64,000 nucleotides of DNA from Neobacillus sp. DY30. Lineage in GTDB: Bacteria > Bacillota > Bacilli > Bacillales > Cytobacillaceae. The DNA is taken from NCBI RefSeq assembly GCF_030123065.1, contig NZ_CP126093.1, forward strand, positions 6,020,001 through 6,084,000. Direction: 5' to 3'. The stretch's first letter is position 1. Every line of letters begins with the position of its first letter. The notes beneath the pieces are model-generated. The model worked only from the letters and a program-made list of their open reading frames with translations, did no database searches and was not told the DNA's origin. A program made the position numbers and the translations under genes. Positions 54,624-63,048 of this stretch are shown here, in pieces.

Positions 54624-55619
54624 ATGAGGAAAAGGCTTGTGCTTGTTATTAGCATTATTTTTAGTATGTTATCCCTGACAATACCTCCTGCCCATGCCGC
54701 TGAAATTGATAATAGTAATATTTATTTAGTAAAAGCAGGGGACAACCTGCCTGAAATTGCAAATAAATATAGTATTTCTATAGAGGAATTAAAAGCTGCA
54801 AATGGTTTGCAGTCTGATGAATTAATTGCAGGGCAGAAGTTGTGGGTACCGATCCTATATGAAGTGAGGGCAGGGGACACGTTAGTGGATATTTCCTCCG
54901 CATTTCATGCCTCCGTTGAGACAATTAAAGCGGTAAATGGACTTTCCTCCGAGCAGCTTTATACAGGTCAGCTATTAAAGATTACACCAAAAAGAATGAA
55001 CATACAGGGTCAGCATATTCTCATGACAAAAGAGGAGTTTAAAGATTGGTTATTTAACACACAAGTTAAACGTGAAATTCGTTTAATACAGCAACATCAT
55101 ACTTGGCTTCCCTCCTACAAACACTTTAATGGTTCAAACCATTTTCAATTGTTGATAGGTATGGAGAATCATCATAAAAAAACAATGGGCTGGAAGAACA
55201 TTGCTCAAAATATTACGACATTTCCAGACGGTAAAGTCGCAGTTTCAAGACCGCTAAACATCATTCCTGAAGGAACAATTGGTCCAAAAGCTAACTCTGT
55301 GGGAATCGCTATTGAACACGTTGGTAACTTTGATATAGGTCATGATGTTATGACAAAGGAACAACAGGCTGCCATTATTTATATCAACGCGCTGCTATGT
55401 ATTAAGTTTGGGTTAACACCTTCAATTGACACAATTACTTACCATCATTGGTGGCATATGAAAACGAAAGAACGGGTATTAGATGCGGCAGCAAGTTACA
55501 ATGTTAAATCCTGTCCTGGTACTGGATTTTTCGGAGGTAATTCCACAGCCAGCGCTAAGAATTACTTTTATCCGCTTATATCAGATAAGATCGAAGAGAT
55601 AGTAGAATCCATGCAATAA
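54624..55619 (+). CDS. Secreted LysM/N-acetylmuramoyl-L-alanine amidase-like protein
   Basis: A 331-residue protein with a signal peptide (ending PPAHAA). Two LysM domains (YLVKAGDNLPEIANKYSISI, YEVRAGDTLVDISSAFHAS; residues about 33-77 and 79-123) bind peptidoglycan. A C-terminal amidase_2/PGRP-like domain has candidate zinc ligands in QQHHTW, TYHHWWHM and KSCPGTGFFGG. It probably cleaves the stem peptide from muramic acid during wall turnover, sporulation or germination. RBS AAAGGGG before the ATG. Monocistronic. Confidence 0.83.
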   Translation: MRKRLVLVISIIFSMLSLTIPPAHAAEIDNSNIYLVKAGDNLPEIANKYSISIEELKAANGLQSDELIAGQKLWVPILYEVRAGDTLVDISSAFHASVETIKAVNGLSSEQLYTGQLLKITPKRMNIQGQHILMTKEEFKDWLFNTQVKREIRLIQQHHTWLPSYKHFNGSNHFQLLIGMENHHKKTMGWKNIAQNITTFPDGKVAVSRPLNIIPEGTIGPKANSVGIAIEHVGNFDIGHDVMTKEQQAAIIYINALLCIKFGLTPSIDTITYHHWWHMKTKERVLDAAASYNVKSCPGTGFFGGNSTASAKNYFYPLISDKIEEIVESMQ

Positions 55620-55740
55620 AGGAGGGAAACAGGATGCACTAGACAATATAATCACTTTTATAATTACACTTGTTTACTTACTGAAAATTTAATATAATTA
55701 TCTTTACCACTGTTTCTACCTAGTTTTCAAGGTTATACTA

Positions 55741-55773
55741 AAAAGTGCCCCAGTTGAAACCCTGGGACACTAA
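55741..55773 (-). terminator. Terminator of the pha operon
   Basis: AGTG-CCCAG and CTGGG-CACT with one mismatched pair; TTTTTAG follows on the - strand after the phaC stop at 55787. Confidence 0.8.
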
Positions 55774-55786
55774 CTCCTTTAAAACA

Positions 55787-56863
55787 TCAGTTGGATCGTT
55801 CTTCTAACCATTCAGCGATTGTTGGATAGGTAATTTTTACAGCTTGGCTGCCAAATGTGATAGACGTATGTCCAACAGGTAAACATTTATATTCTTTATC
55901 TACACTGGAAATGGAATTCATTAATGCTTCTACTTGATGCGGTTGGGCGATAAGGTCGTTTTTACCTGCTAAATTGAGTACATTTGCCTTAATATTTCCA
56001 AGATCGACTCTCTTACCGCGAATAACCATTTCTCCTTTTATCAATTTATTTTTTTGATAAAAGTCTCTAATCCATTGACGATAAGCTTCACCTGGGAACT
56101 GAATACCATCGTTAAGCCATTTTTGTAATAGTTTAAAGCTCTTTATAAAGTTCTCATTATCAGCTCGTTCATAAAGACTAATAAATGGTCCATAGTTTGT
56201 TGCCATTGGATTGATCATCTTGTTTCCAAAGTCAATCATTTCAGGTGGAATAACCCCTAACGTATCTACTACTTTATCAATATTAAAATAGCGTTCATCT
56301 AACATAGCACCGTAAGACCCTGTGTTTTCAAAATCAAAGGGACTTGTCATAAAAATAAGATTACGGATTGGTAATTCTGGATGCAGCGCTGCAAAGATAG
56401 AAGTCATCGTTCCCCCCATACAATAGCCAAGGATCGAAACTTCATCAACATTCGACTTTCTCAGGACCTTACGAACTGCACGCGGTATGTAGTCCATAAT
56501 GTAATCATCTAGTTTCATATTTCTGTCTTCGTAACCTGGTTCACCCCAGTCAAGCAGATACACATCAAAGCCGCGATTAACCAAATATTCTACTAAACTG
56601 CCGCCCTTTGTTAAATCTAATACATATGGTTTATTAATGAGGGCATAAACCAAAAGAAGAGGAATTTTATGTTTCTTAGGATTTTCTGAAATATACCGAT
56701 AGAGCTTGGTTTTATTTCTTGTCCAAACAAGTTCCTTCGGTGTAGGTGCTACTTCCGGCTCCGCATCGGTCGTTAGGACTTGATTTGCCCTTATTGTACG
56801 TTGAAACATCTCTTTATATTGCTGTGGCGTAAATTCGATCAACTCATTCCAATCTGTAGGCAT
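55787..56863 (-). CDS. phaC: PhaC, class IV polyhydroxyalkanoate synthase catalytic subunit
   Basis: A 358-residue alpha/beta-hydrolase with the lipase-like box GYCMGG holding the catalytic Cys (about residue 148), the Asp in AGKNDLIA and the His in VGHTSITFG. The size and the presence of phaR make it a class IV (Bacillus) enzyme. It polymerises (R)-3-hydroxyacyl-CoA into storage granules with PhaR. Nearly identical motifs (KPYVLDLTKGGSLVEYL) occur in the B. megaterium enzyme as I remember it. Last gene of phaR-phaB-phaC; 77 bases after phaB. Confidence 0.93.
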   Translation of the reverse strand: MPTDWNELIEFTPQQYKEMFQRTIRANQVLTTDAEPEVAPTPKELVWTRNKTKLYRYISENPKKHKIPLLLVYALINKPYVLDLTKGGSLVEYLVNRGFDVYLLDWGEPGYEDRNMKLDDYIMDYIPRAVRKVLRKSNVDEVSILGYCMGGTMTSIFAALHPELPIRNLIFMTSPFDFENTGSYGAMLDERYFNIDKVVDTLGVIPPEMIDFGNKMINPMATNYGPFISLYERADNENFIKSFKLLQKWLNDGIQFPGEAYRQWIRDFYQKNKLIKGEMVIRGKRVDLGNIKANVLNLAGKNDLIAQPHQVEALMNSISSVDKEYKCLPVGHTSITFGSQAVKITYPTIAEWLEERSN

Positions 56864-56940
56864 AAGTACGCTAATGACGGTTCACTCCTTACATATGAAT
56901 TACTAGTCAATATATTAAAAAATACTTTCTTTCATGACAC

Positions 56941-57684
56941 TTACATATAAAGTCCACCGTTAATATTTAATTGCTGTCCAGTAATATAGTCGCCATCTTT
57001 ACATAGGAAAACAACACCACGAGCGATTTCTTCTGGTTTACCTAGACGTTTTTGAGGAACTTTTTCGACAATTCCTGCCAGCACTTTTTCAGGAATCGCT
57101 TGGACCATTTCGGTTCCGATAAATCCTGGGCAAATGGCGTTCACAGTTACATTACTTTTAGCAAGTTCAAGTGCAAGGGATTTTGTGTACCCAATCAATC
57201 CTGCTTTTGCTGCAGCATAGTTGGTTTGTCCAAACCCTCCAGCTTGCCCAATGATAGATGAAATGTTAATAATGCGTCCCGCATCTGATTCCAGAAGATA
57301 AGGTAACGCTGCGGATGTATTGTTGTAGACACTGTTTAGGTTTACATCAATTACTTTTCTCCAATCTTCCTCATTCAACTTTTTAAACGTACTGTCTCTT
57401 GTAATCCCTGCATTATTAATTAAAATATCTAACTTGCCATAATGCTTTATCGTTTCATGTACAAGGTATGCTGCTTCATTACTTTCCGAAACATCCGCTT
57501 GAACTGCGTATGCATCTCCGCCAAATTCATTAATTTCAGCGACAACTTTATCCGCCAATTCTTTTCGGATATTATAGTTGATAACAACCTTTGCGCCATT
57601 TCTAGCAAGTTCCAATGCAATGGCTGCACCGATTCCTCTGCTGCCTCCTGTTACAATTGCTACTTTACCCTTTAAATCTGCCAT
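56941..57684 (-). CDS. phaB: PhaB, acetoacetyl-CoA reductase (SDR family)
   Basis: A 247-residue short-chain dehydrogenase with the cofactor loop TGGSRGIGAAIA, NNAGITRD, the catalytic Ser-Tyr-Lys (NISSIIGQ, NYAAAKAG) and PGFIGTEM. FabG-like enzymes look similar; the position between phaR and phaC indicates NADPH-dependent reduction of acetoacetyl-CoA to (R)-3-hydroxybutyryl-CoA. The ATG at 57684 follows GGTGGAG; the GTG at 57693 overlaps that site. Confidence 0.9.
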   Translation of the reverse strand: MADLKGKVAIVTGGSRGIGAAIALELARNGAKVVINYNIRKELADKVVAEINEFGGDAYAVQADVSESNEAAYLVHETIKHYGKLDILINNAGITRDSTFKKLNEEDWRKVIDVNLNSVYNNTSAALPYLLESDAGRIINISSIIGQAGGFGQTNYAAAKAGLIGYTKSLALELAKSNVTVNAICPGFIGTEMVQAIPEKVLAGIVEKVPQKRLGKPEEIARGVVFLCKDGDYITGQQLNINGGLYM

Positions 57685-57726
57685 TTTCTCCACCGCTTTC
57701 TATATATTTTTTAAATTTATTGTTGG

Positions 57727-58131
57727 TTATTTTGATTCTTCTTTTGATTTTAATAAGGTAAGAACCTGATTCAACTTATTATCTAAACTCTTCATATCCT
57801 TTTTTAAATTCGACAATTCCTTGCTATAAGACTCCGGAATGACTACCTGTTCTAATTTCTCTTCTAATCTTTCTTCTAAATCGTCTACCTTTGCATCTAC
57901 ATTCACAATCAATGATGAAAGGTTAGCAATGTCATTACGAGATGGTACGTTCATGAACTCTAAGTATTTTAATGTTGATTCATCAATCATTTTTTTAAAT
58001 TGGAGGTTCATCTCCAAAATTTGTCCCATTCCTTCAGACGGAAAATCATTGCCGATTTTTTCATCAAATAATTTACTGGTTTGTGAATAATAATCCTTCC
58101 ATACATCATAAAAGTTAAAACCTTGGTTCAT
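57727..58131 (-). CDS. phaR: PhaR, class IV PHA synthase subunit
   Basis: A 134-residue helical protein: FNFYDVWKDYYSQTSKLFDE at the N-terminus, then a helical region and a C-terminal coiled coil (AKVDDLEERLEEKLEQV, LDNKLNQVLTLLKSK). It is the second subunit needed for class IV synthase activity. The ATG at 58131 follows GGAGG; the longer frame to 58242 has no suitable site. First gene of the operon. phaP and phaQ, which often lie nearby in relatives, are not adjacent here. Confidence 0.85.
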   Translation of the reverse strand: MNQGFNFYDVWKDYYSQTSKLFDEKIGNDFPSEGMGQILEMNLQFKKMIDESTLKYLEFMNVPSRNDIANLSSLIVNVDAKVDDLEERLEEKLEQVVIPESYSKELSNLKKDMKSLDNKLNQVLTLLKSKEESK

Positions 58132-58263
58132 GTTTTTTTCCTCCTTATTCTTCTTAGACGTATTCATCATACTAACTATATGGGAATAATTAAAGATTAA
58201 AGATTGAAAATTATCAAAATACTTTTCTTCTTTTATTGACAAAATTCCATCTTTTTTGCAAAT

Positions 58264-58300
58264 ACAAAAAGGAGAAAATTAGGATTTTCTCCCTTTTTTC
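58264..58300 (-). terminator. Orphan terminator of a decayed ABC gene
   Basis: AAAAAGGAGAAAAT and ATTTTCTCCCTTTTTT form a stem with a 4-base loop. No intact gene ends here, but it follows the relic at 58304-58443 on the - strand. Confidence 0.65.
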
Positions 58301-58303
58301 AGG

Positions 58304-58443
58304 CTAGATTTTCCTTAAATAGTAAATTTGCTCGACCTTTTTAAACACATCTCGACGAATATCGGCAGCAATATGAACAGCCGCTTTAGCAGCTTACACC
58401 ATGCTTACCATTCCCACCGTTCCAGCATAAAAATAACCAAAAA
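58304..58443 (-). pseudogene. Relic of an ABC exporter membrane domain
   Basis: On the - strand one frame reads VFGYFYAGTVGMVSMV, a stop, then AAKAAVHIAADIRRDVFKKV and EQIYYLRKI. The second part resembles the helix-loop before the coupling region of half-ABC exporters (compare SQSFGAELRSDLYKKIQTLS in the 19679-21409 protein). No start, no ATPase domain and an internal stop: a leftover about 45 codons long. Assignment by eye from a short segment. Confidence 0.4.
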
Positions 58444-58489
58444 CTTTACAGGTAAACAAGTTATTAAGTATAATCAAAATTAGAGTCTA

Positions 58490-58510
58490 AATTTTCAGTA
58501 CATATATAAT
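58490..58510 (+). promoter_or_regulatory. CodY-like box overlapping the promoter of the second oppA
   Basis: AATTTTCAGTACATA (58490-58504) matches the CodY consensus with 3 mismatches and sits directly before a perfect -10, TATAAT (58505-58510). Repression by occlusion would be expected. Confidence 0.45.
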
Positions 58511-58544
58511 ATTCAGACTCAATTTCTATTTAGGGGGAAAAACA

Positions 58545-60209
58545 ATGAAGGTCAAACATTGGTTATTGCTTTTAACATTTGGCTTGGTACTGAGTGTACT
58601 AGCCGCATGTTCCGGCGATGAGTCCAAGGAACCTGCAGGAACAGACGCGAAAGAGGAAGAAAAAGGGGAAAAGGTCCTTAACTTTTTAAACCCAGAGGCA
58701 ATTCCTTCAATGGATCCATCCTTAGCTACAGATGAGTCTTCCTTTATCTATTTAGCTGCAACAATGGAAGGTTTATATCGACTAGATGAAAAAACACAAC
58801 CTACACCAGGGATTGCTACTGAACATAAAGTAAGTGATGATGGTCTGACTTGGACCTTTACATTGAGAGAGGATGCTAAATGGTCAAATGGAGACCCGGT
58901 AACAGCTCATGATTTCGTCTATTCATGGCAGCGTGCCGTTGATCCAGCTACAGCATCTGAATATGGTCCGTATATGATGAATGGCGTAATCAAAAATGCT
59001 GAGAAAGTTAACAAAGGTGAACTAGCTGTTGATCAATTAGGAGTTAAAGCTGATGGCGATTATACACTAGTTGTTGAATTAGAAAATCCAACACCATACT
59101 TTGAAACATTAACGACATTTGGAACATTCCTCCCATTAAACAAAAAGTTTGTGGAAGAAAAAGGCGATAGTTTTGCCACTAGTTCAGAAAACTTATTGGC
59201 AAATGGTCCTTACACCATGAACAACTGGACTAGTACTAGTGATTCATGGGACTTGGTAAAGAATAAAGATTATTGGGATACTAAAACAGTAAAGATGGAT
59301 AAACTGACTTTCAAAGTTGTTAAAGATCCACAAACGGCTGTAGATTTATATGAAGAAGGTACTGTTGATCGAATGGATTTAACATCTGATCTTGTTGACC
59401 AATATTCGACAAATGATGATTATGTGGTATCAGCAGATACATTTGTGTATTTCTTAAAGTTTAATCAAACAAAATCTGAAGCATTAGCAAATAAGAATAT
59501 TCGTGCCGCACTTAGCAGAGCTTTTGATAAGGAAGCTTTAGTAGGAGAAATTTTAAATAACGGCTCAATCGCTGCAAACGGCTTGGTTCCAAAAGACTTT
59601 ACACCAATGCCTGAAACAGGTGAAGATTTCCGTAAAGTAAGTGGAGATCTTGTCACGTATGATCTTGAGAAAGCAAAAGAGTTCTGGGCAAAGGGATTAG
59701 AAGAGTTAGGTACTGACTCCGTTGAACTAGAGTTTCTTGCAGATGATGACAAAACAACTAAAAACTTAGTTGAATACGTTGCAAACCAACTCTCAACAAA
59801 TTTAGAAGGATTAAAAATTAACATCAAACAAATTCCAAAAAAGCAGCGTCTTGATTTAGATAAATCTATGGAATATCAACTTCAGCTTACAAGATGGGGC
59901 CCTGACTTCCTTGATCCATTTACTTACATGAATTTATTTATTACAGATGGCGGAAACAATATGACTGGATATTCAAGCGCAGAATATGACAAGTTAGTTA
60001 GTGAAACAGCTACAAAATTTGCTACAGATAATGCCGCACGTTATGAAAACTTCTTAAAAGCTGAAAAATTGCTATTTGAAGATGCAGTAGTTGCTCCTGT
60101 CTACCAGGCTTCTAGAGCACAATTGGTTTCTCCAAAAGTTCAAGGTGTGTTCGTGAACCCATTTGGTGCAACCTACGAATATAAATGGGCAGATGTAGGG
60201 GAAGAGTAA
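58545..60209 (+). CDS. Orphan OppA-type oligopeptide-binding lipoprotein
   Basis: A 554-residue SBP_bac_5 lipoprotein (lipobox LAACSG) closely paralogous to OppA at 51681-53348: LNFLNPEAIPSMDPSLATDE, TFTLREDAKWSNGDPVTAHD, RWGPDFLDPFTYMNL and the identical type of C-terminus (VNPFGATYEYKWADVGEE). There are no permease or ATPase genes beside it, and it has its own promoter and terminator, so it probably feeds the OppBCDF complex with a different peptide range or acts as a peptide sensor. Confidence 0.92.
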   Translation: MKVKHWLLLLTFGLVLSVLAACSGDESKEPAGTDAKEEEKGEKVLNFLNPEAIPSMDPSLATDESSFIYLAATMEGLYRLDEKTQPTPGIATEHKVSDDGLTWTFTLREDAKWSNGDPVTAHDFVYSWQRAVDPATASEYGPYMMNGVIKNAEKVNKGELAVDQLGVKADGDYTLVVELENPTPYFETLTTFGTFLPLNKKFVEEKGDSFATSSENLLANGPYTMNNWTSTSDSWDLVKNKDYWDTKTVKMDKLTFKVVKDPQTAVDLYEEGTVDRMDLTSDLVDQYSTNDDYVVSADTFVYFLKFNQTKSEALANKNIRAALSRAFDKEALVGEILNNGSIAANGLVPKDFTPMPETGEDFRKVSGDLVTYDLEKAKEFWAKGLEELGTDSVELEFLADDDKTTKNLVEYVANQLSTNLEGLKINIKQIPKKQRLDLDKSMEYQLQLTRWGPDFLDPFTYMNLFITDGGNNMTGYSSAEYDKLVSETATKFATDNAARYENFLKAEKLLFEDAVVAPVYQASRAQLVSPKVQGVFVNPFGATYEYKWADVGEE

Positions 60210-60224
60210 AATCTTCTGGTATAA

Positions 60225-60268
60225 AAAAGAGGGAGAAATACCAACTGGTATTTCTCCCTCTCTCTTTA
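60225..60268 (+). terminator. Terminator of the second oppA
   Basis: GAGGGAGAAATACCA and TGGTATTTCTCCCTC form a 15-bp stem with a 2-base loop, followed by TCTCTTTATC. Confidence 0.88.
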
Positions 60269-60304
60269 TCTATTGTAAATTTTTATAGCGGTCATTTAAC
60301 CAAC

Positions 60305-61033
60305 CTATCTTGCACGATGAACGGTCAAATTGACTTTACTTGTCTCACACATAAAAGTAGAGAGATGGACAGGTTCGTCATTATCATTAAATGCAATTTT
60401 TACGATTCTAAACAGATTAGCTCCGATATCACATTCTAATAATTTCGCATAGTCATTTGTCGCACCAATAACATCAATAATCTTATCATTACTAACAATT
60501 TCAGTATGATACTCTTCAGAAAGGACTTTATAAGTTGATTCTTTCCCGGCAATTTTCTTTTCTAAATCGGGAAACCGTAACAAGGAATAATGCGCGATAT
60601 CGTAGAAAAGAGGGCGGTCATTTACATACATAAGCCGTTCAAGTACCAGAACAGGACTACTTTTATCAATTAATAGATGATCCGCAACATCTTCAGGTGC
60701 AGGAATAACCTCACTTCTTAATATCCGAGAATTAGGTATCATACCCAACTGATGGCTAAACTCTGAAAATCCGCTTACAGATAGTAATTCATTATGGAAC
60801 TTTTTGGATGTAACAAAGGTACCTCTTCGGGGAATCCGTGTCAGGACACCTTCCTTTACCAATTCCTCAATTGCCTTACGTATCGTAATACGGCTTACGG
60901 TATAGATTTCACAAAGTTCTGCTTCAGTTGGAATCTGCTCATCTGGTTTATATTTTCCAGTTTGGATATCGTTCTTCAACATTTGCCTGACTTGCATGTA
61001 TAATGGCTGTGGGGTTGAAGGATTTAAACTCAT
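60305..61033 (-). CDS. frlR: FrlR-like GntR/UTRA transcription regulator
   Basis: A 242-residue GntR-family (HutC/UTRA) regulator. The winged HTH covers residues about 12-75 (PLYMQVRQMLKNDIQTGKYKPDEQIPTEAELCEIYTVSRITIRKAI) and the UTRA effector domain the rest (VLVLERLMYVNDRPLFYDIAHY). It lies 67 bases after frlD, as in other frl loci, and probably represses them until fructoselysine 6-phosphate is present. The ATG at 61033 is chosen; an upstream TTG at 61057 lacks a suitable site. Confidence 0.82.
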   Translation of the reverse strand: MSLNPSTPQPLYMQVRQMLKNDIQTGKYKPDEQIPTEAELCEIYTVSRITIRKAIEELVKEGVLTRIPRRGTFVTSKKFHNELLSVSGFSEFSHQLGMIPNSRILRSEVIPAPEDVADHLLIDKSSPVLVLERLMYVNDRPLFYDIAHYSLLRFPDLEKKIAGKESTYKVLSEEYHTEIVSNDKIIDVIGATNDYAKLLECDIGANLFRIVKIAFNDNDEPVHLSTFMCETSKVNLTVHRAR

Positions 61034-61063
61034 ACTAAATCCATCCTTATCCGTCAATTGACA

Positions 61064-61082
61064 ATTATACTAATCATTATAC
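61064..61082. promoter_or_regulatory. Direct repeat upstream of frlR
   Basis: ATTATAC occurs at 61064-61070 and 61076-61082, centre distance 12. It could contain the frlR -10 region or a regulator half-site pair. Weak on its own. Confidence 0.25.
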
Positions 61083-61100
61083 ATTGATTGACTACAACAG

Positions 61101-61883
61101 TCACCAAGCACCAAAGTATTGAATCGTCTTCGCTGCCGTTTCTGCTCCCAAATCTAAACATTTGGCAGTAGGAAGACCTTTCAATTTTCCATAAATAAAC
61201 CCAGATATAAAAGAATCTCCCGCTCCCATTGTATCTACTACATCTACTGCTACTACACCACATTTATAGAATTGTTCACCATCATAAGCAAGTGATCCAT
61301 TCTCACCTAATGTCGCTATAGTAATTCTTGATCCATTATTCTTTACATCCTTTAGAAATTGGCGGATAAAAGAATCATCCTGTGTATAGGAAAAGAATGA
61401 ATAATCTACATACTGTGGCAGGGTTTTGACAAGTATATGATCTAATTGGTTAGAAAAATCAAATGAGGTTTGTAATCCCCTTTTTTTAAAAAGAGAATAA
61501 TACCTCTCAACATGCCCCCAAACTCCGGCATGTACAAGCTGATGTTTTTGAATAAAGTCAAGTTCTGCCGGTGTTAAGGTGAAGTCAGCCATAACACCTT
61601 CATCATATTCCCCAAAACAACGATCATTGTTTACTAATTCCACATAGGTAACAGCTGTTTTTCCATCCTTCTTTGATAGATGAGAAATATCAACACCCTT
61701 TTTTGAAATATCCTTTTGCATTAATTCACCATAAGAATCGCTGCCAACCCAGCCAATATAAGAGGAATCAGCACCTAATTCTGTTAAATAGACGGCTACA
61801 TTGACAGGATTCCCACCAGGATAGGCCTTCCCGCTTGTTTGATAGACATCCATACAATTATCTCCGACTGTTGCAATCCTCAT
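61101..61883 (-). CDS. frlD: FrlD, fructoselysine 6-kinase (PfkB family)
   Basis: A 260-residue ribokinase-type sugar kinase with GGNPVNVAVYLTELGADSSYIGWVG near the start and the C-terminal DTMGAGDSFISGFIYG that holds the catalytic Asp. It phosphorylates fructoselysine for cleavage by FrlB. ATG at 61883 follows AGAAGGG. A 68-base gap with a hairpin separates it from frlB. Confidence 0.85.
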   Translation of the reverse strand: MRIATVGDNCMDVYQTSGKAYPGGNPVNVAVYLTELGADSSYIGWVGSDSYGELMQKDISKKGVDISHLSKKDGKTAVTYVELVNNDRCFGEYDEGVMADFTLTPAELDFIQKHQLVHAGVWGHVERYYSLFKKRGLQTSFDFSNQLDHILVKTLPQYVDYSFFSYTQDDSFIRQFLKDVKNNGSRITIATLGENGSLAYDGEQFYKCGVVAVDVVDTMGAGDSFISGFIYGKLKGLPTAKCLDLGAETAAKTIQYFGAW

Positions 61884-61914
61884 CTTTATTCCCTTCTTTC
61901 TTGAACATTAAGGA

Positions 61915-61943
61915 ACGAGCACTACTAAGTAAGTAGTGCTCAC
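61915..61943. other. Hairpin between frlB and frlD
   Basis: GAGCACTACT (61917-61926) pairs with AGTAGTGCTC (61932-61941). No T run follows on the - strand, so it is probably an mRNA-stability or processing element, not a terminator. Confidence 0.6.
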
Positions 61944-61950
61944 ATGCATT

Positions 61951-62964
61951 TTAATACTCCATTTGTCGGTAATATCTTCTTAGCGTTAAGGGATGATTTC
62001 TTTCCCGCTCAAGATATACGCTGATTCGACTTAAGACAGACCAGTTGATACTGACAGCAAAGTGTTTTCTAAACTCTTCACTAATCCCTTCCATCTTAAA
62101 ATCCTTTGTATCAATAACAGTGAGCTGGTTTGTAATCTTTTCAGCGAATTTTTCTACACGGTCCATCAATGGACGTGTATCATCTTCACCCTTTAGTAAA
62201 ATAACACTCGTATCTTCGACCACCAATTCAAGGGTACCGTGGAAAAATTCTGCTGCATGTATCGATCTCGCATGAATCCACTGCATCTCTTCTAAAATAC
62301 ACATAGCGTAGGAATATGTATTCCCCCATAAATTACCGGAACCAACCATCATGTGATAGTCCGTGTCCTTGTGTTTAATCGCAAATTCCTCAGCACTTTT
62401 ATCGAAGGCCTTCACAGCGTTTAAAATGGCTTGCGGTAATAAAGCCACCTCTTTTGTAAACTGCTCATATTGCGGGAACTCATTATTGTTATACATGAAA
62501 CGGAATACGAACATATACAGAAGCATGAAGAATGTATCAAAAGAATGTGTTTCGGACCCAGTTGTGATACAGTAGTCCACAATTTGAGTTAACGGAGTGT
62601 TTGGCTCAGCTACTAAAGCAATTGTAGTTGCACCTGCTGCCTTACAAAACTCTGCTGCTTCAACCGTTTCTTTCGTTGTTCCTGAAACGGATGTAAAGAT
62701 ACAAACGGAATCCTTGCTAAAATGCCTGTTATTCATCACCATGAATTCAGCAGCAATTTCTGCATGAACATCGATAGTAGAATTAGATTTTAATATATAT
62801 TCATAAGGATACATCATCGCAATCGTTCCGCCCGCACCAATTAGAAAAATATTGCTGTAGCCTTTATTGCATATTCCATCAACAATATCTTCTATTTGCC
62901 CTCGAAAAGCAAGGCCTTCTTTTTCTACGAGTCTTAGAAATAAATCTTCATCAAATTTTAACAT
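61951..62964 (-). CDS. frlB: FrlB, fructoselysine 6-phosphate deglycase (SIS domains)
   Basis: About 337 residues with two SIS (sugar isomerase) domains: FLIGAGGTIAMMYPYEYIL and TSVSGTTKETVEAAEFCKAAG in the first, MVGSGNLWGNTYSYAMCILEEMQWIHA-like sequence in the second. It splits fructoselysine 6-phosphate into lysine and glucose 6-phosphate in the cytoplasm. The second ATG (62964) has GGAGG at normal distance; the ATG at 62970 is too near. Between the permease gene and frlD. Confidence 0.85.
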   Translation of the reverse strand: MLKFDEDLFLRLVEKEGLAFRGQIEDIVDGICNKGYSNIFLIGAGGTIAMMYPYEYILKSNSTIDVHAEIAAEFMVMNNRHFSKDSVCIFTSVSGTTKETVEAAEFCKAAGATTIALVAEPNTPLTQIVDYCITTGSETHSFDTFFMLLYMFVFRFMYNNNEFPQYEQFTKEVALLPQAILNAVKAFDKSAEEFAIKHKDTDYHMMVGSGNLWGNTYSYAMCILEEMQWIHARSIHAAEFFHGTLELVVEDTSVILLKGEDDTRPLMDRVEKFAEKITNQLTVIDTKDFKMEGISEEFRKHFAVSINWSVLSRISVYLERERNHPLTLRRYYRQMEY

Positions 62965-63048
62965 CAACATTTTCCTCCCTAACTAAATAACTACTTTTAA
63001 TTTTAAGAATCTATTAATAAATGAACTAACTTCCTATTTTCACTTGTA

